Positions 47,300 through 57,540 of a stretch of DNA of 64,000 bases are shown here, in pieces. A model generated the notes under the pieces. It ran no database searches. It saw only the letters and a program-made list of their open reading frames with translations, and was not told the origin of the DNA. Positions within the stretch are counted from its first letter, which is position 1. Each line of letters starts with the position of its first letter. Origin of the DNA: Kalaharituber pfeilii (lineage: Eukaryota > Ascomycota > Pezizomycetes > Pezizales > Pezizaceae); NCBI GenBank assembly GCA_015179045.1, contig WHUZ01000006.1:1054001-1118000 (forward strand). The letters are read 5' to 3'. Position numbers and translations under genes: made by a program.

Positions 47300-48394
47300 T
47301 TATGCTAGATTATCGCCCTTATAGAGTTGAACCTCTAATGGCTTCAAAATTGCATAGGAAGACATTCCGGGTATATTATTATGGTCAGCATTCCTGCTTT
47401 CTCGGTAGCCTACCCAATGGCCCCCACTCACCCCAGCACACAGACCACTACCACCCCACATGTCTCACCAGCCCCAATACCCCACTCTCGTGCCATTGAA
47501 CTACCTTCAGCAAGTGGAGAAAGTAGCAATATGAAGGTACTAAAAGCATAGGGGGAATAAGTTTAATTTTTAATTCTGTAAAACTATCTGACCCGCTTCT
47601 GCGTCGTGACCCGCTTCACCATAAAATACAGTACCGCCGCGAGGGACAGGAGCTCATAAGGGAACTACAAGAAAAGCACAAGCTGCTGGGAAATGTGAAC
47701 CAGTTCGACTCCGCCTTTGGCCGAGGGATGGACTGGCACCATTGTTCCATATAAAATCTTTTCCCTCCTCCACTAGACTAGCTCATTATACATATAGTAT
47801 CACCATACATATATACGAAATGAGTACTTATATCTTACCTACCTCTACGTCAGGTACTAGTACATCAGGCCCCACTGACCAATGCATAACTAGAGCAAGA
47901 CTGGTGGACACTCTCGGTAAGTTCGATTCTTCTTTCTCTGGTTCCGTGACTATTTTTCTCACGGCAAAAACGACTATGGACGAGTTGATAATTCTGCTCC
48001 GCACTGATTAGCTTACAGCTTCTACAGGTAATGCCTAACTCCGGTCACGCCTTTCCTGATGGACTATAGCTCCAAGTACGATCTCCGAGTCCAGAACATA
48101 TAATACTGTACATATACGTCTGGCTTCAGTTGAATTGCTCATGCGTGGGAGATGTTCCTTCTATATTTGCTATCGCATAGGAAGATAGGAGGAGATTTAG
48201 CTCATATACTATAGCTACGATCAGGTGAAAAACGTGACTCGACAGCATTACCTTTGACCAAGCAACTACGTCCAAGTGGGGCATATGAATAATAATAATA
48301 AAATTACTATGCCCCAGACTTGTTTGGCTGAGACAACTACTGTTGGGTTTAATTTTAGTTCTAATTTGACAGGACGCTGCGGTATAGTTTACAG
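47300..48394. other. Gene-free stretch
   Basis: Unrecognised short open frames only. Confidence 0.4.
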
Positions 48395-48450
48395 TACTTT
48401 TTTTCCCAAATATCACATAACCCCGCATGCAGCTGTTTGCCATGACAGGG
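48395..48450 (-). mobile_element. Tail-only copy of LINE family B
   Basis: The minus strand reads TGGCAAACAGCTGCATGCGG then GGTTATGTGATATTTGGG and an A run. Target repeats not clear. Confidence 0.5.
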
Positions 48451-48808
48451 ACTCTAGAATACTCAAGGCGCCGATCCTCATTGAATGTAAGCTACTTGAA
48501 CTCAAGCCATGGACTTCTGCAATCGGTCGTTGTGATACCGTAGTTAACTATTGGCAGTGTGGTCATATAATTTTTGTCAAAGTCCTGAAGGGCTGCATAC
48601 GGGTAACGAACCGAAAAAGGTCATATATTTTATGAGTTATATACGATGAACTTTCACCTGATATTTCGTATAAAAGTTTCAGGCTCACAGGCAGACTAGG
48701 CTCGCAGTTGGTGTAGGCTGAGAGATTTCTCCCTGCAGGCTTGGGCTTAAAAACAATCGACGTGTTACTCAATACGCACAGTCAAATTTGAACATTATAG
48801 AGCTTGAG

Positions 48809-48905
48809 GTCAGAATTGGTCCTTTTTTTTTATTTTTTTTTTTTTTTTTTATTTCACGTGACCCTGCATGCAGCTATTCGCCATGGCAGGGCGTCAGAAT
48901 TGGTC
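48809..48905 (-). mobile_element. Tail-only LINE-B insertion with 13-bp target duplication
   Basis: 71 bp (48822-48892) consisting, on the minus strand, of GCCATGGCGAATAGCTGCAT, GCAGGGTCACGTGAAAT and a poly(A)-like tail. GTCAGAATTGGTC flanks it perfectly (48809-48821 and 48893-48905). Confidence 0.85.
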
Positions 48906-51085
48906 AACCACCAACTCTCTCGCCGGTCAGACTTTATGGAACGAGAACAAAAAACTTGGGACCTAAAACTTGAGATTTCTTGAGGACTAGTACATATCAG
49001 TATATTATCAATCAATATCTCACACTTTTTGCCTCTATGACTACTGTATTTCTAGTAGTTATACCAATTTTGCACAGTCAGAATTATCAAAATAACGCAA
49101 TACCATTCTCGTCATCAAGGTTTTCTATATATTCCTGACTCAAGGTGAACATCCTGGTTCCAATATTGCTCCTATACGGGGTTTATATTGCAAACATACA
49201 GACACAGGTTACTAATAAAACGTGGCAAAACTCTTGGTTGACATAACTAGCCAGACAAAATATAAACCAGCTGATCAAGGTTTGCTGCGAAATTGAAATT
49301 GCTATGATATAGGCACAGCAACCGAAAGGATTATGACGTCGTGCCAGAAGTCTAGCTGTAGCCTGATAATAATGTGCATACATGTCCTACGGTAGGGTGT
49401 ATGAGAAACAACCTTGCTCGGCAGAACACTATAAGAAAACGACAGTTGAAGAGGTTTTACAGCTGAGATCAAGTTGGTATAACAATTAGTTGGGCGGAGC
49501 CCTCGATGGATTCTATTAGCTACCTGTCGAGAATGTGGAATATATGTTGTGGCCACGCCGTTGTCACAAGCAGTTCTAGGAGTATGCAGCTTGATGCTTT
49601 TGAGGTAAGATAAAACGTACTGGTTTGGCTACAATTACTGTAGTTTATGTTGGAATTGTCACGGGACTAATTGTGAAATGTGGCTGTCAGGTTCAGATAT
49701 TTTTGTGCAGGCCAAATAGTAGGATGCCAAGCCGCGATACAGGGCTGCACGTGCATGGAAATTCACATGCACACGTCAAATCGGAAGAGCGCAAGCACCT
49801 CTACGAACCTCTGTCGTTAAGGCTTTTGAATGCTATTTCAGTATTGCACGGCTAGAGCTTGGGCGCTTGCTACATATGTACCAGTAGTAATTGATGTATA
49901 CGTATTGTACATAAGGATTAAGGTCTCACATATTACATCTAGAATTATCTTTTCGATTTTGATTTTCTGGTGTATCCACGTGGAGAACAGGACCTTGGCA
50001 TTATCTCTTTCTACACCATGGGAAAGCTCTGCAAATCAAAGCTCAAACCGTCTATACCAGCATAGCGAATCTAACTTCTTTCTGGTTTCATGCTTCTCGC
50101 TGTCCTGCTGCTGGAGTATCTTTGGAAATGTTGACATGAAGAAGAGTTTAGGCACTGCTTGTATACATAAACATGTCATCACTAATTGATGAAAAGGTTG
50201 GTTCAACGCATATATTCAGACAAGCTCGAGACTGATACTCAGACGAAATATCCTTGATTCTCAACGCAACTTTTAATGTGGAAAGGAGGCATAACTTGAT
50301 TCTGTCTTAGTGTCACGGTGGTGCAAACGGGTACCAACATACATATGTGTGACTGCACTGTCCATCTCAAATACCTTGTGGCTGGGTGGGCACCATAAGA
50401 TCTGTATCATTGAAACTGTCTGTTCAATTCTTGCCACTGTATACATACAACTACGTGAGACATGGAATTGAGCTCAATGTTTTATGACAAGCCTTCCTCA
50501 ACTGCAGCCCGATTGATACTTCATTCCTATATCTCAGTAACTTAATGAAAATGCCCAAGAGGTATGACAGTGTGAATTTCAGGTGCCTCTTAAAGCCACT
50601 TCTCTGTCGTTTTACACGAGTATCGAGGCTACTACCTTTTAGGTTTGTAAGGGTTCGGGATCATGCATAATGCAGACCTTTGAGCCACTCAACATTTCAA
50701 CTAAGTATGTGTGCGCGGGCACTCAAAATATTGTGGTATGTATACCAGTTTATTCTAGCGTTATGCCCTGCCGCCTCTCTATTATCGTCTTCACAGTTTT
50801 CCTACCATCACCACTGACGAAATTCCAAAAATATCCCAATTTTCGAACGCTTAACTTAAATATGCATGTCGAAGAGAATGTCCAGCAACATGAGTGATGC
50901 GGTCTAGGAAGAGTGGGAAGCTCTGGTGCTCACGATCCTATGGATAGGGTCATCCCCTCTTCTGCTTGTCAATACACAGCATATGATGTGATAAAACTCT
51001 ACAGTGGCATACTGCGTTACCAGACCAAGTTTCAGAACTCTGTTCCCATTAGCACCTCACAATGCAGTCTGGCTTTCAGAAATCC
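48906..51085. other. Gene-free stretch
   Basis: Several open frames below 120 codons, none recognised. Includes the upstream region of the second Cys-rich gene. Confidence 0.4.
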
Positions 51086-51088
51086 ATA

Positions 51089-51096
51089 TATATAAA
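51089..51096 (+). promoter_or_regulatory. TATA box of the second Cys-rich secreted protein
   Basis: TATATAAA, about 140 bp upstream of the ATG at 51233. Confidence 0.6.
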
Positions 51097-51232
51097 GGCA
51101 CTTCCTGCCTCCTAGATAGAGGAGTCCAGAGAAGACTTCAACGCGCACGCTTGGGAGAACAACGCCCCTGTTTCCTCTAATACCAATTTCCATAGACGCA
51201 AGCGCCGCCACAAAGATCAGTGCTGCGTAACC

Positions 51233-51520
51233 ATGAAGCCTCCCGCCTTCTCCAGCCTTACAGCAGCGTTTCTTATCCTGACTACACTTGCGCTCCCCAA
51301 TCAAATCAAGGAGGGCAACTCAATTTCCCTTCCTGCCGGGGAGACGCAAGAGCTAAACAACCGTTTTAAGGAGGAAAGCTCAGCTCGAGTGGAGGTATGC
51401 AACAAAGACTACGGGTGCTTATACCCATATAGTCTATGCTGTCTCCATATACATCCACCAACGTGCTGCCCTTGGTACGCAAGGTACTGCTCTCTTGACG
51501 GCAAGCAGTGCTTCTGGTAG
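51233..51520 (+). CDS. Small secreted cysteine-rich protein 2
   Basis: 95 residues. Signal-peptide-like N-terminus (MKPPAFSSLTAAFLILTTLA, cleavage near LALP), a polar pro-region of about 30 residues, then eight cysteines at 56, 62, 69, 70, 78, 79, 86 and 93, ending CFW. The spacing C-x5-C-x6-CC-x7-CC-x6-C-x6-C repeats the core of the 42555 protein, as do PPTCC, YARYC and GKQC. There is no intron. The frame is intact despite dense transposon insertions directly downstream. Function unknown. Confidence 0.75.
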   Translation: MKPPAFSSLTAAFLILTTLALPNQIKEGNSISLPAGETQELNNRFKEESSARVEVCNKDYGCLYPYSLCCLHIHPPTCCPWYARYCSLDGKQCFW

Positions 51521-51645
51521 CTAAATGGCCCCAAACACGACGTCAGCCCTATCTATCGCTATCTTTCTGGTGACACTTCTTTGAAATGCGAGGTATGAGA
51601 CATTCGTGAGACGATTTTTGAAAATTGGCTCAGATATTGATATGC

Positions 51646-51730
51646 TAGCGCTCAGATGCTTAGCCTGTCTCCGGGCTATGAGGACTCGCCCAGGGACCCT
51701 GCCATGGCCACGTGCTACAAGCGGGGTTAT

Positions 51731-51770
<40 letters not shown>

Positions 51771-51782
51771 GCGCTCAGATGC
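51646..51782 (+). mobile_element. LINE-B tail insertion with poly(A) and 14-bp target duplication
   Basis: 109 bp (51660-51768): about 78 bp of element (CCTGTCTCCGGGCTATGAGG ... GGGACCCTGCCATGGCCACG, TGCTACAAGCGGGGTTATGT) followed by an A run of about 30. The perfect repeat TAGCGCTCAGATGC flanks it (51646-51659 and 51769-51782). Confidence 0.88.
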
Positions 51783-52164
51783 GATAGGAACAGATTCGTG
51801 GGGGCTGGTGCCATGCTTTCCCGACGCGAATGAAAGTAGAACTGGACGAGAACTTGGAAGAGTGCAGCGGCTAATGCACTTTTCAAATGCTTCCAAGTGC
51901 AGTGTTCATGGGACATTGGGCCGGGGCTAATGGGGATATTGACATATGATTCTGGTTTTGCATGTTCAGATTTGGCAATTGGTGCTCATGTGTTCTTCGT
52001 ATATTTCTTTTAAATACTGTATCTTATTGTTCAGCACACCTTCTTTTAAGCTGGGTACGAGAACAGCATCTTATTACTCCGTGAGAATAATTCAGGTTCA
52101 GGGGGACAAATTAGCTGGTCCTGGGATTCCTCATGAGCAGCACAAGTTTTGGAAATAAGCGAAC

Positions 52165-52793
52165 GTGGCCCTGAGTTTTTTTTTTTTTTTTTTTTTTAAT
52201 TTTATATCTCGTAACCCAGCTAATCCGAGTCGCTACTCGCTATGGCAGGGTCCCTGGACTGAAGTCGGAGACAGGCACCTGTGCAACTACCTACAAAATC
52301 GTCCCCTGTAGAAAACAGAAAGGAAACCCATGCAGTGACCTTCAGTGACATGGAGGAAACACAAAGCAAGAGCCCAATTCGTCAAGAGAACATTCAAGCA
52401 CGAGTACCCAGAAATCCCCCAGAAAAATCAAGCAGTCATGTCCATTTCCTCTCCTCTTCCCCCTTACTGTCCACCTTCGTCATTCTGTCCCAGTCATACA
52501 AGCATGAGTGGTACCATTTGCCTGATAACCTTACCTTTGCCGGTGTTTGACTATCTGATTCTACCCCACCCTCTAGGTAGATAACAATCGAGCTAGTCTT
52601 CTATCCCTCCTTCCTTTTCTCAACAACCATCTTGCTGCAACAATCTTCCCCATCCATGGGTTCGCCTTTTCCATCCAATCTCTTACTTTTAACAGTTTCT
52701 TCGTCACTGCTAATCCATGTACCACAATTGCCCGGCCAGATCGTAGGAGTCTTTCTTTCTGGGATGGTCTTGCATTCGGAGTGGCCCTGAGTT
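52165..52793 (-). mobile_element. 603-bp LINE-B copy with poly(A) and 13-bp target duplication
   Basis: GTGGCCCTGAGTT occurs at 52165-52177 and 52781-52793. Between them, read on the minus strand, is a 603-bp segment. It starts with a short open frame (ECKTIPERKTPTIWPGNCGT ...) and ends CCAGGGACCCTGCCATAGCG, AGTAGCGACTCGGATTAGCT, GGGTTACGAGATATAAAATT and poly(A). The last 100 bp match the tail-only copies, so this is the longest copy of family B here. No reverse transcriptase is included; it is 5'-truncated. Confidence 0.8.
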
Positions 52794-52933
52794 ATCGTAA
52801 AATATACTGAGTTGCCCATGAAGATTATTACTACTGTAGTAGTATGTTCTCGAGTGCTTCAATCGAGTACGTGTAGCTATAGTTCGCTTGTAGGTGGATA
52901 TTATTGTTGTCAATGGGTCGGTCAATTGATACA

Positions 52934-54278
52934 GTAAGCCATTCCAAAAACGACGACTGTACACGGGCATAGCCAGAACAATCACCACATGGGGGCGCTG
53001 GGCGTGGATGGACTACTCCAGGGGAGCACCACCAGAACACAAGCTAAACGGGCTAGAAAAGTGGCAATACACCGTGGCCCAACGAATTACCGGAGGCCCC
53101 TGGGAGACCCGGAGGGACATCACGGAGGGACTAGCCAACCTGGAGTCAATACACTCCTTTGTCTGGGGAGAATAGCAACGAGTGGAAGCTAAAGCACTGA
53201 GATTCCCAGGAGATGCCCTGCTTCAGAAAGACGAGGACTCGATCTACCTCCGAGGTTCCCTGGACTGGAAAGACCCACTTCCGCTGGCAATTCTCAGCAC
53301 ACTGGACACACAGGCGGAAAGGTAGGAATGAGAGAAGAGGATCGAAGAAGAAGAAGACCAGGGATGGAAAGCCACGTACACCGACGGGAGCCGGATAGCA
53401 GGAAGAACTGGGGTGGGCATGTGGAAGGGCAAACCGACGCCGATCTACTTGGGAACGAGGACCACTGTCAATGATGCTGAGCTAATAGCCATGGTCAAAG
53501 CACTGGAAAGATGGGGACGAGGAATTCCACTGATCACCGACTCCAAGACAGCCATCCAGAACCTTGAAGCGATCTCCGAAGGCAGGCCAACCACAGGAGG
53601 GGCAGCGCACATGGCCAGGAGAGCTTGGGAAGACAGAATCCAACGGGGGGGCTGGACGCGGCAGTCATGTGGGTTAAAGATCATAAAGGCCTGACGGGGA
53701 ACGAAAAAGCAGACAGGGCAGCCAAGATAGGCGCCCTGATGCCCTACCAGAGAGAGACAATCACAGAGGTTGGGTTGCGCATGGAGGCCGAAGCCCGGCG
53801 AGCAGAGGAGAGAAACAGGCTAAGACTAACATACACACCCCTAAAACGCCTAGGAAGGCTGAGTGGACATCTGGCCGCATTGATGGGGGGTAAAGACTCA
53901 GGCCAGGAGGCACAAGATCAACAAGGCGGAAAGCCCAGAGTGCCAATGGTGCGGGGAAGGGGAAGAGACGACATCACACATCTGGGAAACGTGCCGGGTC
54001 TGGAAACGGAGATGGCCAGGGGGCGAGGAGGCGGTGAGAAGACCCCCAGAAGCCAAAGAGGAGGAGAGAGACTCGTTGGTAGAAATGTGGAAAGGCAATG
54101 ACGGCAGACTTCGTGATTATTACTGTTTCATTTAGTTATTTTCCATATTATCAGGGGTCGGCGGCGGGGGTAATTTCCTTCCTATACTCTCCTATGTAAT
54201 TATTCTCACCATAGCCCGTCGGGCGGCATGTGAGTAATGATAAAAAAAAAAAAAAAAAAAAAAAAAGTAAGCCCTTCC
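52934..54278 (+). mobile_element. 5'-truncated LINE (Tad-like, family A) with poly(A)
   Basis: Bounded by GTAAGCCATTCC (52934-52945) and GTAAGCCCTTCC (54267-54278), 11 of 12 matching. The insert 52946-54266 ends TCTCACCATAGCCCGTCGGG, CGGCATGTGAGTAATGAT and 24 As. Coding remnants, in order: LEKWQYTVAQRITGGPWETR (end of the reverse-transcriptase thumb region), an RNase H domain (see next entry) and a CCHC knuckle. Frames are broken in at least two places, one at a G-run (53642-53648). Confidence 0.85.
53372..54121 (+). pseudogene. LINE RNase H domain and zinc-knuckle remnant
   Basis: YTDGSRIAGRTGVGMWKG with the first catalytic Asp, NDAELIAMVKALE with Glu, ITDSKTAIQNLE with the second Asp, then, after a frame slip, WVKDHKGLTGNEKADRAAK with the final His/Asp region: the full RNase H signature. 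Downstream, CQWCGEGEETTSHIWETC gives the C-x2-C...H-x4-C knuckle that closes many fungal Tad-type LINE proteins. The frame breaks make it non-functional as read. Confidence 0.8.
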
Positions 54279-54972
54279 CACTGATGCGAGGCTGTAGCTG
54301 GATAGCAATACGGCACGGGACTAAATATGGTCTGGAAATTGAAGTCATTTGTATATCATCCAACGTTGACTGTCTGCCCTGCTATTATTGCTGTTCTTGT
54401 GACATTTTCTTCTGTCAAATATGACATGTGGCCATGGGTGAGTTCCTGGTTGGTTGTTGTGAGGGCAGCTAGTCAGATTGGACAGAAATTCACGTGATGT
54501 ACAGGCTTGGCAGGGTTTGAGTAGGGTTCTCAATTAGGAAGTAGGATCGAAATGGACAATTGATATGGGTGGCTCAATGAGTTTGCCTCAACCAGACTAC
54601 TTAAGCGTAAGTCTTAGTTACATATATAGGACATCGTCTTGTCTATTCGCTGCACACAATTCAGTCACATCATCTGTCATAACATCTGATCTCAGCACAG
54701 TTATAACCAGCAATCCTCGATTTATGGACCGCCGCTGTGTTGTTGCTCAAGTGCTAAAAGTGGCAATCGGCACTTCTAACACCTACAGCTTTGCTGACGC
54801 CAGTAGCAAGTTATCGAGCCTACTTAACAGATTTCCCTCAATCCGGGACTCGTACTTCATTACACTCGTCTTGGTTTCAGAGGGCATTCTCAGTCTTCAG
54901 CGGACCTGCATTGAAATTTAAGCTCGTGTAGTGTTGCTCGAGCCTATACTTTATATCAGGAGCACACGCCTA
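54279..54972. other. Gene-free stretch
   Basis: A 118-codon open frame at 54565-54921 (+) is unrecognised. Confidence 0.35.
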
Positions 54973-55067
54973 TGGTGGAGTGCACCTAGAAGGGACCACT
55001 TGTTACATTCCGTCGCGCGCTGACTAATACACCTATTTTTTTTTTTTTTTTTTTTTTTTTTGTTAGG

Positions 55068-55104
<37 letters not shown>

Positions 55105-55729
55105 GTAAGGCTCCCCAGTTGGCCTCAGTCCGCTTTCTGGCACCGTCAGGCCCCGGCCACAATACACTCACATTTGGCATCTCATCTTTGCAATAGAGAG
55201 ATTGGACAACCTGGAGCTCGTGGGCATTTGGTATTATTCTATCAGTGTTTTATTGTGAGCTAAACTCTAATGAGTTTTTTTGGGGCAGCTGCAAAATGCT
55301 ATACCAATGATCATTGTGAGTATAACTTCGAAGCATTATGATTGACAATTCCATGCAGCCTTGAGTCTGTTTCCGATATGGCAATCATTTTGTATAAATG
55401 TTTACCTATTATGCATGCATATCGCTATAGTAGTGACAAAGGAATATGTGGATCATTTCCAAATAGAGTAAGAATTTCCTGTACTAGTACTGATCTAGCA
55501 TTCTTGGCACGTTGCATTTTTCAGCTCTCCCATACAAAGTGCCTCCTTTTCAATCTGCTTCTACATACTCATTAAATTTTTTTTTTTTTTGATAGAGGAC
55601 ATTAAAATGTAGAGCAGACAAAATACTACGTATTAATGTCCTTTAGGTTTCAATCAGATGTGGTTTGATAATATAGTAGCACTTCAAACGTGGTGGCTAT
55701 AAGTGGTCCCTTATAGGTGCACTCCACCA
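54973..55729. mobile_element. TIR element, 757 bp, TA target, unclassified
   Basis: Left end TGGTGGAGTGCACCTAGAAG then GGACCACTT; the right end is its inverse with one or two mismatches (AAGTGGTCCCTTATAGGTGC then ACTCCACCA). TA flanks both ends (54971-54972, 55730-55731). No transposase frame. It contains a 26-base T run, GTTAGGC and a 35-base G run (55036-55103). The TIR does not resemble the CAG... pogo-like family. Confidence 0.7.
55036..55103 (+). repeat. Poly(T)-GTTAGGC-poly(G) tract
   Basis: T26 (55036-55061), a seven-base spacer, then G35 (55069-55103), inside the TIR element. Confidence 0.85.
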
Positions 55730-55731
55730 TA

Positions 55732-56280
55732 CGCTTTGAAAAAAGACGCAAAGCTGATCCCGACCGACGGGAACCGTACCCTGGATAACTACAGTTTGAG
55801 CAAGTGCTGTCGGGTGTCTCTCTTACATTAGCGGTCGGAACAATCAAAGTTTGTTTCCTCTGATAATCATTTTCTGCTTCAATTGGAGTTGACATAAGGT
55901 ACTTCATCAAAGATCACCCTGCCTTCACTTCTCGAATTAGTACCATATCAAGTAAGGTTCTTGCTGATGCTCCCCATCTTCGGTTCGCAGCTAACTTCAA
56001 GTTTGATCAATTAGAATCAGGGCACTTTCTATGCTGCACAGATAGATAATTTTGCAGCTGTTGTCCGAATTAAAGCTCAAATAATAGGCAGTAGGAGACC
56101 TATTAAGCCTCAATATAATGTAATTAACTAAGCTCAATAGTAATTGATCCTAGCCTCACGACGCCTTAGACCAAACGAGACCATTGAAAACATGAAGGAC
56201 ACGCACCACCACCACATTCAAAAAGCCCAAAAATTCAATACAGATGGTCAGAAGCACAGGTACATCACCAACATTTCAAC
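55732..56280. other. Gene-free stretch
   Basis: Nothing recognised; upstream flank of the Ser-rich frame. Confidence 0.35.
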
Positions 56281-57540
56281 ATGTTGAGCTTAACGCAAAC
56301 TATTGGTAGTACTCCATATGAGTACCTCCAGCAACGACCTATGCCGTTTCAGACTTCTTTTGAACCATCCTCTTCTGACTCCCGTACGCTACAACAGGAA
56401 CGGGGAGCCGTCAGATTGGTAGACAGGAACTGTGCAGAAGACAGAAGCTCGAGAAGCCTCAGCTGGGGGCCGTCGAGCAAAGATATGGATGGGTACCAAC
56501 CGGATGCATGCGCAGAAGGGAGAGGCTCCAGCAGACCTTCTCAGAAGACAACCCATGAGAGGCAAGCCACAATGAAGAGAAACTCTGCACAACTAGGTGT
56601 TTTAAACCAACAGCCCCTCATTTCCGGGAGCTCTGAGAAATTCTCCTCAACATCACAGTGCTCCAAATCTACCACATCTTTAAGAGACTGTGAACGGCGG
56701 CCCGTCTTTTCAACATTGAATTCTCTCCGCAGAACTGAAAGCGTTTCTTCAGCAAGCTCACAGACTACAGATGCCTCAGAACTATCTTTTACAGGTAGCA
56801 CAATGTCAAAACTGAGCTTCTGGAAAGAGAGTATTAAAAAATGGGGCTTCAAGAAATTGCCTGAGAAAGTGGAAACGGAGAGTAAAACTCAGAGAAAGTT
56901 AAATCGGAAAAAAAGCGCATCAGTTATTGATGTTGTAGACTCTGGTGCGGAGTTGATTTCTCAGAATGCAGGTCAGTCTCTTTGGGAGAAATACCGGAGG
57001 AGCAAGGGCTGTTCATTGGTCCCAGATTTTACGTTACATTACCGCAGTGAGCAAAGTAGCAGCAACAAACTTGACCGTTCAGACACACGTTTAAGATGCC
57101 TACAGAAACAATTATTCCCTGTGAGCAAACCTACATTGTGCCAATATCCAACACAGGGGCTCCTTCCAACCTTTATTTGAACCGGGGTAACAGGACTCTT
57201 TCAAAGTTGACAATTGATCATGTCGCAACCAGTTCCCAGTCAGCCCTGCTTTCTAAAAATCAAAGAGATCATGGTGAAGATTCAGATCGGAATAGCGAAG
57301 ATAGCACAAGTACATTTGGCGGGTTAACGCCTCGTCAGAAGTCTACTGGGAAAAGTTCGGTTACCGAAACAGTGTCTGGAAAAGGAAAGGAAGAGGACCG
57401 TTAACATATTGAAGAACCCCAATGATATAGATGACGTTTTTGGAATACTTCAGAGGAAGTACTTAAACCGCATGGTATATTCCGTGTACTTTTGTGTTAC
57501 TCGGATAATGACCCTCAAATAGAAAGGAGTCATGAAAAAG
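56281..57540 (+). pseudogene. Ser-rich coding region, frame-broken, unknown family
   Basis: A 299-codon frame (56281-57180; MLSLTQTIGSTPYEYLQQRP...), Ser/Thr-rich and probably disordered, with a basic segment (SFWKESIKKWGFKKLPEK). Coding character continues in a second frame (57096-57404; SNLYLNRGNRTLSKLTIDHV ...) and then a third (VNILKNPNDIDDVFGILQRK YLNRM, about 57395-57480). The two shifts lack credible introns. It may be the N-terminal part of the leucine-rich gene that follows. No domain recognised. Confidence 0.5.
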
